A DNA stretch of 64,000 nt from Aquimarina mycalae (GCF_029906345.1 NZ_JARYGY010000004.1:372001-436000); one strand, 5' to 3'. Counted from the stretch's first letter, positions 53,746 to 63,415 are shown. Translations and numbers: made by a program. The notes: generated by a model not told the origin, from the letters alone.

Positions 53746-54735
53746 ATGAGCACCGAACAAGTTACGGAAGAGGTTAATATTCGTTATATTTCTAAAAGCA
53801 TAGTAAAAGCTTTTAAGTCAGTTTTAAAGACTTTATTTTCAATATTCTTATTCTACAAGAGAAAATGGATCCTGTTTTTGGCATTGATAATTATTGGTGT
53901 GATAGGTGGTTATTTTTTGGATGCTAAAGGAAACTATGGCAAAAGATATATTCAGGAAATCGTAATCGAACCTAAATATGATGCACAGCAATACATCTAT
54001 GATCTCGTAGATAATTTAAAGAACAATCTTAGAGATTCTCTATTTTTACAAAAGATAGACATTGACACCAATAGTATTAAAGCATTTAAAAATGTAGAAA
54101 TAAAACCTATTATAAGGGCAACAGATGTTTTAGAAAAACTACATGTAGAATATGGGGATAAGGAATACTTTCATCATATTATTGAACAATATGATGCTCA
54201 AACGCTAGAAGATGAGAGGTATAAGAACTTCTATAAGTACCACAGATTGAGATTTACTTTTAGAGATAAAAACCCTAATAACGTTAACATTTCTGAGAAA
54301 ATCCTCGAATATATTCGTTCGAATGATTACTACGATAAGACCTTAGACTGGAGGCTTAAAAAAACAAAAGAATCACTAGATCAGAATAAAAACATGATTG
54401 CCTACATCGAGAAATATTTGGAAAAGTTTATTAACGATGTTCCCAAAAAAGATGATGATATAATAGTAGTAGGTAAAGAAAGAGAGATACCTACAGTAGC
54501 TTCTTTATTAGATAGAAAGTTAAGGTTATTGAGTGCAATAAGTAAGCAAGAAGAATTACTTACCTTAAATAACCAGATTTTTAATATTGTAGAAACAGGA
54601 GAGATATTACTTTTTCAAGTAGGCTTCTTTAAAAAGATGCTAGTTAGAATTCCTATTTTGCTGGTGCTAATTGTTTCCTTACTTTTTTTAGTAAGACGAT
54701 TACCAGCTAAACTGACCGAATATATTAATAGTTAA
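53746..54735 (+). CDS. Wzz-like polysaccharide chain-length regulator 1
   Basis: The protein has 329 residues. It has a basic and hydrophobic N-terminus with one main membrane helix (WILFLALIIIGVIGGYFLD, about 42-61), a long periplasmic part of mostly charged helices and strands, and a second helix near the end (IPILLVLIVSLLFLV). Two helices around a helical periplasmic domain is the Wzz/polysaccharide co-polymerase layout. The usual proline-rich motif near helix 2 is not obvious, and there is no tyrosine-kinase domain. Flavobacterial loci often have such short forms. It is placed at the head of the polysaccharide locus and directly joined to the DUF6909-like gene. Its role, setting the length of the surface glycan, is inferred. 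Confidence 0.6.
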   Translation: MSTEQVTEEVNIRYISKSIVKAFKSVLKTLFSIFLFYKRKWILFLALIIIGVIGGYFLDAKGNYGKRYIQEIVIEPKYDAQQYIYDLVDNLKNNLRDSLFLQKIDIDTNSIKAFKNVEIKPIIRATDVLEKLHVEYGDKEYFHHIIEQYDAQTLEDERYKNFYKYHRLRFTFRDKNPNNVNISEKILEYIRSNDYYDKTLDWRLKKTKESLDQNKNMIAYIEKYLEKFINDVPKKDDDIIVVGKEREIPTVASLLDRKLRLLSAISKQEELLTLNNQIFNIVETGEILLFQVGFFKKMLVRIPILLVLIVSLLFLVRRLPAKLTEYINS

Positions 54736-54966
54736 CCCCTTTTTGGACTAATCCCTTAGATTTATCATTATTTGAAAAGTTATTAGATTTTAGGAAATGT
54801 TGATATAGTTTTTTAGTATGCAGTTTGAAAATAGCTTAAAGGATTATCATAAGGATAAATTATTAGGAGAGAAATGTATCAAAAATCAAACTCTCTAATT
54901 AGGATTCATAATTAGGAAGATGTGAAGATTTAGTATAAATTAATTCTTATATTCTTTAAAAGAAAT

Positions 54967-54974
54967 TAACTTTG
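54967..54974 (+). promoter_or_regulatory. -7 promoter element for the polysaccharide genes
   Basis: TAACTTTG fits TAnnTTTG exactly and ends 42 bases before the ATG at 55017. It lies in a 281-bp AT-rich gap and could start transcription of the second Wzz-like gene and the rfb genes behind it. Confidence 0.5.
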
Positions 54975-55016
54975 CGGAAAACTAACACAAAATTACCTTC
55001 TCAAGACTAATAAAAT

Positions 55017-56063
55017 ATGAGGAATCAAGAAAGTACTACAGAAGAAGTGGATTTAGGTCAATTATTTAGACTTATTGGGAATGGCTTTAATAAATTATTT
55101 CATTTTATTATTTCAATTTTTAATAAATTATTTCACTTTATTGTTTTATTCCTTCAATTTATAAGAAAACATTTTTTAAAATTTGCTATTGCAGCATTTC
55201 TTGGGATAGCTATAGGATGGTATTTGGATAAAGAGCTAAAACCGATATATTCCTCGGCGATGATTATACAGCCTAATTTTGATAGTGTTTTGCAAATCTA
55301 TAATAATGTTGAATTCTATAATGAATTGGTAGATCAAAAAGATTACACGTCCCTTTCAGAGGTTTTTAGAATTTCTATTGAAGAAGCAAGAACAATAAAA
55401 CAATTAAGCATTGAACCTTTTTCTGATCAGACACAAAAGATCAAAGAGTTTAATGAATTTATTAACGAAATTGATACGACCTCTCTTAGATTATCTGATT
55501 ACAATTATGAAGATTTTGTAAAAAACTATGACGAAAGAAATTCCAAATTTCATAGAGTTATTATGATTTCTACAAATAGTGAAATTTCAAAAAAATGCGA
55601 AAATGTAATAATTGAGTCTTTAGAAAAAATAGATCATTTTAGACTCATGAAACAAGTTAATGATGTTAACTTAGTTTTAAGTGATTCAATTATCAAAAAA
55701 CAAATGACAAGCATTGATTCATTACAAGAATTTTATAAAAAAATAAAAATTCTTGAATTGAATAAGCCTTCATCAACCACAAGCATAAGTTTAGGAGAAA
55801 ATGAATCTAATTCAATTTTTGAAGTTGAGTTATTTGATCGTATAGAACAACTGAAAAATAGTAAGATAAGTTTAAATAATAAAAAGGCAAGTACAAAAAA
55901 CATTATTAATATTATATCTGGTTTTCCAAACAAGGCAACTTCGGTTAACAATATTGTTAAGAAAAATGTGTTTATGCTACCAATTATTTTTATGGCAATA
56001 ACATTTGCTTTTTTAGTGACAGTTTTGTTAAATAAATTCTTAAAGAATTATAATAAAAAGTAG
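55017..56063 (+). CDS. Wzz-like polysaccharide chain-length regulator 2
   Basis: The protein has 348 residues. The N-terminus is an unusually long hydrophobic and basic stretch with an 11-residue tandem duplication (FNKLFHFIISI, FNKLFHFIVLF), followed by the first membrane helix (KFAIAAFLGIAIGWYLD). The periplasmic middle has KPIYSSAMIIQPNFDS, a strand after helix 1 as in Wzz proteins, then charged helices. The last helix is VFMLPIIFMAITFAFLVTVLL near residues 317-337. The sequence is distinct from the first Wzz-like gene but of the same plan (G-x-x-x-G-[WY]-[YF]-L-D at the end of helix 1 in both). No kinase domain. The two may act as a pair or on different glycans. Confidence 0.6.
   Translation: MRNQESTTEEVDLGQLFRLIGNGFNKLFHFIISIFNKLFHFIVLFLQFIRKHFLKFAIAAFLGIAIGWYLDKELKPIYSSAMIIQPNFDSVLQIYNNVEFYNELVDQKDYTSLSEVFRISIEEARTIKQLSIEPFSDQTQKIKEFNEFINEIDTTSLRLSDYNYEDFVKNYDERNSKFHRVIMISTNSEISKKCENVIIESLEKIDHFRLMKQVNDVNLVLSDSIIKKQMTSIDSLQEFYKKIKILELNKPSSTTSISLGENESNSIFEVELFDRIEQLKNSKISLNNKKASTKNIINIISGFPNKATSVNNIVKKNVFMLPIIFMAITFAFLVTVLLNKFLKNYNKK
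55086..55151 (+). repeat. 33-bp in-frame tandem duplication in the second Wzz-like gene
   Basis: 55086-55118 and 55119-55151 encode FNKLFHFIISI and FNKLFHFIVLF. The first 24 bases of the two units differ at only one position. Confidence 0.85.
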
Positions 56064-56100
56064 TTTTTTTCAAACTTTCTTAATCAATAGCAAAATATAT

Positions 56101-57114
56101 ATGAACAACATTTTAGTAACTGGAGGAGCAGGGTTTATAGGAGCAAATTTTATTGAACATATCTTAGAGGATGAACAGAATGTTGTTTATAATCTTGATA
56201 ATTTGACATATGCGGGCAATTTAGAGAACTTAAAAAGTGTTGCTGATAATTCCCGGTATCACTTTATTAAAGGAGATATTTGTGACAGAACTCTTATAGA
56301 AGAATTGTTTGAGAAATATAAGATTAAAAGCGTAGTACATTTTGCAGCAGAATCTCATGTCGATAATTCAATAAAGGATCCTGCAATATTTATTAGAACC
56401 AATGTCTTAGGAACATTCACTTTGTTAGATGTTGCTTATAAAAATTGGATGAGTAAACCTTTTCAAATTAAAGAAGAGCACCAAAACTCAAGATTTTTAC
56501 ACGTGTCTACGGATGAGGTGTATGGTACCTTGGGAAATACTGGTTTATTTAAGGAGACTACACCATATGCACCAAATAGTCCGTATAGTGCTTCTAAAGC
56601 ATCTTCTGATATGATAGTGCGAAGTTATTACCATACTTTTGGTTTAAACGTTGTAACAACCAATTGTTCTAATAATTATGGTCCAAAACAATATGATGAA
56701 AAATTAATACCAACCATAATAAGAAAAGCCATATCGAATGAATCGATTCCGATATATGGAGATGGTAAAAATATAAGAGATTGGTTATACGTTTTAGATC
56801 ATTGTAAAGGTATTGAGAAAGTACTCCATAAAGGTGTACAAGGAGAAACATATAACATAGGAGGAAGAAACGAAAGAGATAATTTATACATCGTAAAAAC
56901 AGTATGTAATTTACTGGATGAGATGATGCCAAGAACCTCTGGAGAATCTTATAATGAGTTGATAAGTTTTGTGACAGATCGTCCTGGTCACGATTTTAGA
57001 TATGCAATTGATGCTTCTAAAATTGAAGATGAATTGGGGTGGAAAGCTGATGAAAATTTTGAGTCTGGAATTAAAAAGACAGTACTTTGGTATTTGGAAA
57101 GATATAAAAAATAG
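56101..57114 (+). CDS. rfbB: dTDP-glucose 4,6-dehydratase
   Basis: The protein has 337 residues. It converts dTDP-glucose to dTDP-4-keto-6-deoxyglucose, the second step of dTDP-L-rhamnose synthesis, in the cytosol. TGGAGFIG (residues 7-14) binds NAD. AAESHVDNSI, HVSTDEVYGTL (with the catalytic Asp-Glu pair in TDEVYG) and YSASKASSD (the Tyr-x-x-x-Lys of extended short-chain dehydrogenases) are all present. NNYGPKQYDEKLIP and DGKNIRDWLYV are family markers. It is first in an rfbBACD cluster, 37 bases after the second Wzz-like gene. Confidence 0.96.
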   Translation: MNNILVTGGAGFIGANFIEHILEDEQNVVYNLDNLTYAGNLENLKSVADNSRYHFIKGDICDRTLIEELFEKYKIKSVVHFAAESHVDNSIKDPAIFIRTNVLGTFTLLDVAYKNWMSKPFQIKEEHQNSRFLHVSTDEVYGTLGNTGLFKETTPYAPNSPYSASKASSDMIVRSYYHTFGLNVVTTNCSNNYGPKQYDEKLIPTIIRKAISNESIPIYGDGKNIRDWLYVLDHCKGIEKVLHKGVQGETYNIGGRNERDNLYIVKTVCNLLDEMMPRTSGESYNELISFVTDRPGHDFRYAIDASKIEDELGWKADENFESGIKKTVLWYLERYKK

Positions 57115-57174
57115 CCGTAACGTATATATATAAATCGTTTTCAAAGCTATTTAGAATAATTAATTAAAAGAAAA

Positions 57175-58038
57175 ATGAAAGGAATTATACTTGCAGGAGG
57201 ATCAGGAACAAGGTTGCATCCACTTACTTTGGCAGTCAGCAAACAACTTATGCCAGTTTATGATAAGCCTATGATTTATTATCCTTTATCCACACTTATG
57301 TGGGCTGGTATTAAAGAAATTTTAATCATATCTACTCCGCATGATTTACCTTCATTTAAAAAACTGTTAGGTGATGGTAGTGCACACGGATGTAGGTTTG
57401 AATATGCGGTTCAAGAAGCACCTAATGGTTTAGCCGAAGCATTTATAATAGGAGAACAGTTTATAGGTAAAGATAAGGTTGCACTTATTCTTGGAGATAA
57501 TATTTTTTATGGTACTGGACTCGCTAAACTCTTACAAGCGAATAATGATCCCGATGGAGGAATAATATATGCATATCATGTTCACGATCCTGAACGTTAC
57601 GGTGTGGTTGAGTTTGATAAAGAAGGGAGAGCAATCTCAATAGAAGAAAAACCTAAAGACCCAAAATCAAATTATGCAGTTCCTGGAATTTATTTTTATG
57701 ATAACGAAGTTGTAAATATCGCAAAAAGTATCAAACCAAGTCATAGAGGTGAATTAGAAATTACCGATGTAAATAAGGTTTATTTAGAAAGAAAAAAGTT
57801 GAATGTAAGTATACTAGATAGAGGTACAGCTTGGCTAGATACTGGAACATTTAATTCATTAATGCAAGCTTCTCAATTCGTTCAGGTTATAGAAGAAAGA
57901 CAAGGCCTTAAAATAGGAGCAATAGAAGAAGTAGCATATAAAATGGGTTTTATTTCTAAAGATCAGATGATTGAATTAGCTAAACCACTTGTGAAAAGTG
58001 GTTATGGAAAACATTTATTAAGTATTTTGGAAAAGTAA
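57175..58038 (+). CDS. rfbA: Glucose-1-phosphate thymidylyltransferase
   Basis: The protein has 287 residues, the family length. It makes dTDP-glucose from dTTP and glucose-1-phosphate, the first step of the rhamnose pathway. The N-terminal nucleotide motif [11 protein letters not shown], then [30 protein letters not shown] and [18 protein letters not shown] are all diagnostic. [12 protein letters not shown] near the end is the conserved sugar-binding and metal region. Nothing is missing. It is followed by rfbC after 4 bases. Confidence 0.97.
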   Translation: MKGIILAGGSGTRLHPLTLAVSKQLMPVYDKPMIYYPLSTLMWAGIKEILIISTPHDLPSFKKLLGDGSAHGCRFEYAVQEAPNGLAEAFIIGEQFIGKDKVALILGDNIFYGTGLAKLLQANNDPDGGIIYAYHVHDPERYGVVEFDKEGRAISIEEKPKDPKSNYAVPGIYFYDNEVVNIAKSIKPSHRGELEITDVNKVYLERKKLNVSILDRGTAWLDTGTFNSLMQASQFVQVIEERQGLKIGAIEEVAYKMGFISKDQMIELAKPLVKSGYGKHLLSILEK

Positions 58039-58042
58039 TTGA

Positions 58043-58588
58043 ATGAAGGCAATTGAAACAGAAATCAAAGGATGTTTTATTATAGAGCCCAATGTATATG
58101 GCGATGAGCGAGGGTATTTTTATGAAAGTTATAATAAAGAGAGTTTTAAAAATATTGTTGGGGAAGAAGTTAATTTTGTTCAGGATAATCAATCGTTTTC
58201 AACGAAAGGAGTGCTTAGAGGACTCCATTATCAAGTGGGAGAATATGCACAAGCTAAACTTGTAAGAGTAATACAAGGTGTTGTTGTTGATGTAGCAGTG
58301 GATCTTCGTAAAGGATCGCCAACTTTTGGAAAGCATGTAGCTGTAGAGCTCTCAGAAGAGAATAAAAAGCAACTTTTTGTTCCTAGAGGATTTGCACATG
58401 GATTTGTGGTTTTAAGTAATACTGCTTCTTTCTGTTATAAATGCGATAATTATTATAGCAAAGAATCTGAAGGAGGTATCATTTTTAATGATAAAACACT
58501 CGAGATAGATTGGAAACTACCATCTGATCAGCTTATTATATCCGAAAAAGATATGATGTTACCAACGCTGGAAAATGCTAGATTATGA
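58043..58588 (+). CDS. rfbC: dTDP-4-dehydrorhamnose 3,5-epimerase
   Basis: The protein has 181 residues. It epimerises the 4-keto-6-deoxy sugar at C3 and C5. The cupin-type sequence shows DERGYFYESYNKESF, VQDNQSFSTKGVLRGLHYQ (the catalytic His lies in GLHYQ), VVDVAVDLRKGSPTFGKH and FVPRGFAHGFVVLS. The catalytic Tyr is in the SFCYKCDNYY stretch, and the end carries IDWKLP, as expected. It overlaps rfbD by 4 bases (ATGA), so translation is probably coupled. Confidence 0.96.
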   Translation: MKAIETEIKGCFIIEPNVYGDERGYFYESYNKESFKNIVGEEVNFVQDNQSFSTKGVLRGLHYQVGEYAQAKLVRVIQGVVVDVAVDLRKGSPTFGKHVAVELSEENKKQLFVPRGFAHGFVVLSNTASFCYKCDNYYSKESEGGIIFNDKTLEIDWKLPSDQLIISEKDMMLPTLENARL

Positions 58589-59436
58589 AAAATATTGTAG
58601 TAACAGGTGGTAACGGTCAATTAGCCTCTTGTATTAAAGATATTGAAAACAAACTAGTTGATTTTAAATTTATCTATGTAGATTATGAAGAACTAGATAT
58701 TACTAAAAAAGAACAACTCAATGCCTTTTTCAAAAACCAAGAGATAGCGTATTGTATTAATTGTGCCGCATATACTGCTGTTGATAAGGCTGAAACCGAA
58801 GCAATAGTTGCAAAAAATGTTAATGAAATAGGAGCACAATACTTGGCAGAAACGTGTAAAGAAAACAATACTGTTTTAATACAAATATCAACGGATTTTG
58901 TTTTTGATGGAAAAAAAGCAACACTATATACAGAAGAAGACGCAACAATTCCATTAGGGATCTATGGACTTACTAAGTTAAATGGCGAATTAGCAACAAG
59001 GAATTCGTTAGAAGAACATTTTATTATTAGAACATCTTGGCTCTATTCTGAACATGGTAATAATTTTTTGAAAACGATGCTTAGATTAGGTGATGAAAGA
59101 GATGAAATTAGTGTGGTTTGCGACCAGATAGGTACTCCCACATATGCAGGTGACTTAGCAGAAGTAATAGTAAAACTGGTAAAGGAGGAAAATAATTCTT
59201 TTGGAACATATCATTACAGTAATGAAGGTGTGGCGAGTTGGTACGATTTTGCAAAAGCTATTTTTGAAGAAAGTAATGCTAAGATTAAATTATTACCAAT
59301 TAAATCTGAAGCTTATCCGACTCCAGCAGAAAGACCTTGTTTTAGTGTAATGGATAAATCCAAAATCAAAAAAACATTAAATTTTGAAATTCCATATTGG
59401 AGAGATAGTTTAAAAAAATGTTTAACTAAGCTATAA
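58585..59436 (+). CDS. rfbD: dTDP-4-dehydrorhamnose reductase
   Basis: The protein has 283 residues. It reduces the keto intermediate to dTDP-L-rhamnose with NAD(P)H. VTGGNGQLASCI is the nucleotide motif. DITKKEQLNAFF, CINCAAYTAVDKAE, STDFVFDGKK, and YGLTKLNGE (catalytic Tyr and Lys) follow, and IRTSWLYSEHGNNFLKTM is strongly conserved. The end, TPAERPCFSVMDKSKI, matches the family. With the three genes before it, the window holds a complete dTDP-rhamnose pathway in the order B-A-C-D. Confidence 0.95.
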   Translation: MKNIVVTGGNGQLASCIKDIENKLVDFKFIYVDYEELDITKKEQLNAFFKNQEIAYCINCAAYTAVDKAETEAIVAKNVNEIGAQYLAETCKENNTVLIQISTDFVFDGKKATLYTEEDATIPLGIYGLTKLNGELATRNSLEEHFIIRTSWLYSEHGNNFLKTMLRLGDERDEISVVCDQIGTPTYAGDLAEVIVKLVKEENNSFGTYHYSNEGVASWYDFAKAIFEESNAKIKLLPIKSEAYPTPAERPCFSVMDKSKIKKTLNFEIPYWRDSLKKCLTKL

Positions 59437-59451
59437 TTGTATTAAAAACTG

Positions 59452-59479
59452 AAGAGTTTGAGCGCCATTATAAACTCTT
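59452..59479 (+). terminator. Weak hairpin after rfbD
   Basis: AAGAGTTT (59452-59459) pairs with AAACTCTT (59472-59479) across a 12-base loop. The T run is short, so it may be an attenuator or have no role. Confidence 0.3.
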
Positions 59480-59498
59480 TCCACTAATAAATTAATTA

Positions 59499-60902
59499 AT
59501 GACTACAATAGAAAAAGTAATAGAAGGAAATTATTGTATTGGATGTGGAATATGTGCTTCTGTTAACAATTCTATATATAAAATTGAAACTACAAAAGAA
59601 GGACGTTATAAGGCTATAAATACAGATATTGAAGGGAATAATGAGCTGCCTGATAAGGTTTGCCCTTTTTCGTCATCTTCATTGAATGAAGATGAATTAG
59701 CTGAGAAATACTTTTCTGATATTAAAGGGATTAATAAAGATAATGAAATGGGATATAATTTATCTTCTTATGCTGGTTATGTGGAAGAGGATAATTATAG
59801 AGAGTTAGGAAGCTCTGGAGGAGGAGTATCTTGGCTGTTGAATAGTTTACTAGAAGAAAATTTAATTGATGCAGTTATTCATGTAAAAGAAGGTAACATG
59901 GATAATATATTTGAGTTTGCCATTTCCAATAATGCAAAAGAATTAAGAGAAGGAGCCAAATCAAGATATTACCCTGTTGAAATGTCTGCGGTGTTAAAAA
60001 AGATAAGAGATACAGATAAGCGATACGCGATAGTTGGTATTCCGTGTTTTATAAAAGCTATTAGAAATTTATCGGAGAACGATAAAGAAATTAAAGATAG
60101 AATTGTCTATTATATAGGAATAGTTTGTGGACACTTAAAAAGTAAGAATTTCACTTCTCTATTTGCTTGGCAACAAGGAATACACCCAAAAGATGTAGTC
60201 AACATAGATTTTCGTCATAAAATACCTTCTTCTTCTGCAGCTTTGTATTCTATTAAAATTACTTATAAGAAGGAAGATAAAATTCTCCATAAAATTTCAA
60301 AACCTGCTAGTGAGTTATATGGAACAGATTGGGGATTAGGATTCTTTAAGTATAAAGCGTGTGATTATTGTGATGATGTATTAGCAGAAACGGCAGATGT
60401 AGTTTTTGGTGATGCTTGGGCAGCTAAATATAGAAAAGACTGGAAAGGAAGTAATCTTGTTATAACAAGAAACAAAACAATTGATGATCTTTTAAAAAAA
60501 GGTATTAAAAAAGGGAAATTAAATTTTGACCCTATTGGTAAAGATATTGTTATAGCATCTCAAGGAGGAAGTTTTAGACATCGAAGAAAAGGGTTGGCCT
60601 ATAGATTGTATAAACTTAATAAAGAAGGCGTATGGGCTCCGAAAAAGAGAGTAGACCTAAAAGAAGCTAAACTTGATGATGAGAAGTATATTAAAGTACA
60701 GAATTATAGAATGAGATTTTTGGATGTTGTGGACGAATATTTTCTAGAAGCATTAGAAAAAAACAGCTTTAAACACTTTAAACGAAAACTTGCTTTACCT
60801 ATACTGAGATATAAATTTTTGGTTTATGGAATTAGAGGTATAATACCAGCTTGGACGAAAGATTTATATAGATTTTTATTTAAACGTGTAAATGAAAAAT
60901 AA
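59499..60902 (+). CDS. FrhB-like iron-sulfur protein of polysaccharide loci
   Basis: The protein has 467 residues. An N-terminal cluster-binding motif CIGCGIC (residues 13-19) with a further Cys in KVCPF resembles a ferredoxin [4Fe-4S] site. The rest matches the coenzyme F420 hydrogenase/dehydrogenase beta-subunit family: ELGSSGGGVSWLLNSLLEE, GAKSRYYPVEMS, AIVGIPCFIKAIRNL, GIVCGHLKSKNFTSLF, KACDYCDDVLAETADVVFGDAW. Members in bacterial glycan clusters are often paired with pyruvyltransferase-family genes, as here (two genes on). Their reaction is unknown. A redox step on a sugar or cofactor is inferred. The next gene overlaps it by 11 bases. Confidence 0.85.
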   Translation: MTTIEKVIEGNYCIGCGICASVNNSIYKIETTKEGRYKAINTDIEGNNELPDKVCPFSSSSLNEDELAEKYFSDIKGINKDNEMGYNLSSYAGYVEEDNYRELGSSGGGVSWLLNSLLEENLIDAVIHVKEGNMDNIFEFAISNNAKELREGAKSRYYPVEMSAVLKKIRDTDKRYAIVGIPCFIKAIRNLSENDKEIKDRIVYYIGIVCGHLKSKNFTSLFAWQQGIHPKDVVNIDFRHKIPSSSAALYSIKITYKKEDKILHKISKPASELYGTDWGLGFFKYKACDYCDDVLAETADVVFGDAWAAKYRKDWKGSNLVITRNKTIDDLLKKGIKKGKLNFDPIGKDIVIASQGGSFRHRRKGLAYRLYKLNKEGVWAPKKRVDLKEAKLDDEKYIKVQNYRMRFLDVVDEYFLEALEKNSFKHFKRKLALPILRYKFLVYGIRGIIPAWTKDLYRFLFKRVNEK

Positions 60903-62181
60903 AATAAGATTTGATAAGAGGTTATTCGAAAGTCTTTTTTCTTTAGGTCTAGCACAGTTTTTTAATTATTTAAGCCCATTGATAAGTTTTCCTCTATTAT
61001 TGAAGGAATTTGGTATTGAAAAGTATGGTATTATTTCTACATCTTTTGTGCTTGCTTTGTTATTTTGTTCGTTTGCCGATTTTGGATTTAATATTTCTGG
61101 AGTAAAATTTATAGCTCAAAATAGAGAAAAGACAAGTAATATTTTCTATTCGATTTTTTTTCTAAAACTTATTTTTTCGATTTTTTTATTAACTACGTTT
61201 TATATTTTAGTAGAGAACTATGAAAGTTATAAAGAATATGAGATCATATTTATCTTTAGTTCAGGAATGATTATAGCAAGAATTTTTAATTGCGATTGGT
61301 TCTTTCAGGGGAAAGAAAAAATGCGCTTTATTGCAATCACTAATTTTATTTCAAATTGTATTTACATTATTGGTATTTTAGTACTTATAAATATTAATCT
61401 TGGTTTTAAATATGTAACCTTGTTTAGATCGTTAGGGTTATTATTAGGTAGTATTATATCCTTTATTAGTGCAATTTATTTTTTTAATTTAAAGTTTATT
61501 TTCAATAAAAAGGATATAATTTATTTTGCGAACAAAGGTAGCTTTGTTTTTGTTTCTACAATTGCATCAAATATTTTTCAAAATACTCCAGCTCTTTTAG
61601 TGAAATCATTATTTTCATATGAGATCGTTGGAGTGTATAGTTCAATTGAGAAAATGGTTTCTTTCGGAAAACAAATGGTAATGATAATTAATCAAATGTT
61701 TCATCCAAGGTTAGCAATTTATTTTTCTAAGAATGTATCCGATTTTATTAGACTCTGGAAAAAAAGCAGCCTAGTTAGTATTATAGCCGCGGTAGGTATT
61801 CTATTTTTATTATTTATGTCAAAGAGTTTGATTTTTAATTATTTTTCAGAATTAAAGACTTTTAAATTCACTACTTCACTTTATTATTTAATGACACTAT
61901 TAATAGTAACATATACATTAGTGAATGCCTTGGGATTAAATGGATTATTGATTATAAATAAAACGAGAAATTTGGCTCTATCTCAGATTTATCCATTAAT
62001 AATATATGTAATATTGGCAATAACATTTATAAAAATGAAAATAGAGGACATACTTATCGTTGCTCTTTTACTTTTTATAATAGATATATTAATTGTGGGA
62101 ATTAGAGCTTTTATGTTCAAGTCAGCATTAGGTATACGTATACCTTTTAAATATAAAATAACTAGCAAAAAAACATATTAA
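60892..62181 (+). CDS. wzx: Oligosaccharide-lipid flippase, Wzx type
   Basis: The protein has 429 residues with about 12 membrane helices spread along the whole length. The start (LGLAQFFNYLSPLISFPLLLKEFGIEKYGII) is typical of the polysaccharide biosynthesis/MATE-like transporter superfamily, with the conserved pattern of a first helix, a short loop with P-x-x-S-x-P, and G-x-x-x-Y-G. GKEKMRFIAITNFISN follows. It should move undecaprenyl-linked repeat units from the cytoplasmic to the periplasmic face of the inner membrane for assembly. A Wzy polymerase is not seen in the window. The gene overlaps the FrhB-like gene by 11 bases and is followed 4 bases later by the next gene. Confidence 0.85.
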   Translation: MKNKIRFDKRLFESLFSLGLAQFFNYLSPLISFPLLLKEFGIEKYGIISTSFVLALLFCSFADFGFNISGVKFIAQNREKTSNIFYSIFFLKLIFSIFLLTTFYILVENYESYKEYEIIFIFSSGMIIARIFNCDWFFQGKEKMRFIAITNFISNCIYIIGILVLININLGFKYVTLFRSLGLLLGSIISFISAIYFFNLKFIFNKKDIIYFANKGSFVFVSTIASNIFQNTPALLVKSLFSYEIVGVYSSIEKMVSFGKQMVMIINQMFHPRLAIYFSKNVSDFIRLWKKSSLVSIIAAVGILFLLFMSKSLIFNYFSELKTFKFTTSLYYLMTLLIVTYTLVNALGLNGLLIINKTRNLALSQIYPLIIYVILAITFIKMKIEDILIVALLLFIIDILIVGIRAFMFKSALGIRIPFKYKITSKKTY

Positions 62182-62185
62182 AGAT

Positions 62186-63415
62186 ATGAAAAAGATATTA
62201 TTAATAAATCAACATACTTGTAATCATGGAGACGAATCTGCAGGTATGGCTTTAATTAGAAAAATTAAACAAAACAATGTAGATGTAACTATAGATATAC
62301 TTTATAATTGGTATTTCAAACTAAGTCCTGAAGCACATATAGGAAATGGCATGGACGATTTAAAAGGGATAAATCATTACCATTATCCAATAGGAAAAGT
62401 GGATAAACTTATAATCAGGCTAATTATTTTAATGCCGTTTTTAAGTGCGTTATTTCTTTTATTTAGTTCTACATTAAAAAAACAATACCAATTGATTAAA
62501 TCGTATGATTTTATTGTTAGTGCGCCTGGAGGAATTAACTTGGGGCCTTATCAGGATTGGTATTATTTATGGAGATTGTTTATGGCAAAAAGGATGAATA
62601 AAGAACTAGCTATTTATTCTATCTCCTTTGGACCTTTAGATGGATTACCGAAGATATTTCAAAAAAGAGCAATTGAAGTATTGAAGCATGCTAAATTTTT
62701 ATCATTAAGGGATGATAAAAGTCATGGTTTTGCCGATACACTTGGTTTGAGGTATAACAAAGCAATAGACACTACTTATTTGGTTAAAAAGAGTGTTGAA
62801 ATCCCTGAGGTTTATAATGAGCTAAAAAGCAAAGAGTATGTTGTAGTAGTTCCAAATGAGTTATATCGTTGGCATACTTATTTTAAAACTATCAATAAAA
62901 GAGATATGGATGATCTTTATATTTCAATAATCAAGCATATCATTAATAAGGAAGATTTGGATGTAGTATTGTTACCACAAATGTTTGCGGATGAGAATGA
63001 TCAGAACTATATGACAAGATTATCGAAAGAAGTGAATAGCAAAAGATTAACCATAATAGATGACCATTATAATTCAGATTTGCAGCAAGAAATTATTGCG
63101 AATTCTCAATTTGTAATCGGTGCAAGATACCATACAATTGTTTTTTCTATCAATAATAATATACCATTCTATGCATTATCTTATGAACATAAAATAGAGA
63201 ATATGCTTTCTATTTTAGAGTTAAAAGACTTTAATTTAGATTTATTATCTTATTTCAAATCGAAAAAAGATATAAATGAAGTGTTGCAAGATATTTCAAA
63301 TAGTCTAAGAAGTCGAAAGGATAATCAACAAAAAGTAGATAAAGGAAACACTAAAGCAATGGAGATTGTAAATACTACTTATTTGGAATTTGAAAAAGAA
63401 CTAAAACAAATATAA
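62186..63415 (+). CDS. Polysaccharide pyruvyltransferase-family protein
   Basis: The protein has 409 residues. The start (ILLINQHTCNHGDESAGMALI) has the N-H-G-D-E element found in the WcaK/CsaB pyruvyltransferase superfamily (often N-x-G-D). DFIVSAPGGINLGPYQDW, FLSLRDDKSHGFADTLG and the C-terminal NSQFVIGARYHTIVFSINN followed by PFYALSYEHKIENML are the other family marks. The His in GARYHT corresponds to the conserved active-site region. It probably transfers pyruvate, or another small group, to a sugar of the glycan; the exact substrate is not known. The gene ends a tight run of three (FrhB-like, Wzx, this gene). Confidence 0.85.
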   Translation: MKKILLINQHTCNHGDESAGMALIRKIKQNNVDVTIDILYNWYFKLSPEAHIGNGMDDLKGINHYHYPIGKVDKLIIRLIILMPFLSALFLLFSSTLKKQYQLIKSYDFIVSAPGGINLGPYQDWYYLWRLFMAKRMNKELAIYSISFGPLDGLPKIFQKRAIEVLKHAKFLSLRDDKSHGFADTLGLRYNKAIDTTYLVKKSVEIPEVYNELKSKEYVVVVPNELYRWHTYFKTINKRDMDDLYISIIKHIINKEDLDVVLLPQMFADENDQNYMTRLSKEVNSKRLTIIDDHYNSDLQQEIIANSQFVIGARYHTIVFSINNNIPFYALSYEHKIENMLSILELKDFNLDLLSYFKSKKDINEVLQDISNSLRSRKDNQQKVDKGNTKAMEIVNTTYLEFEKELKQI

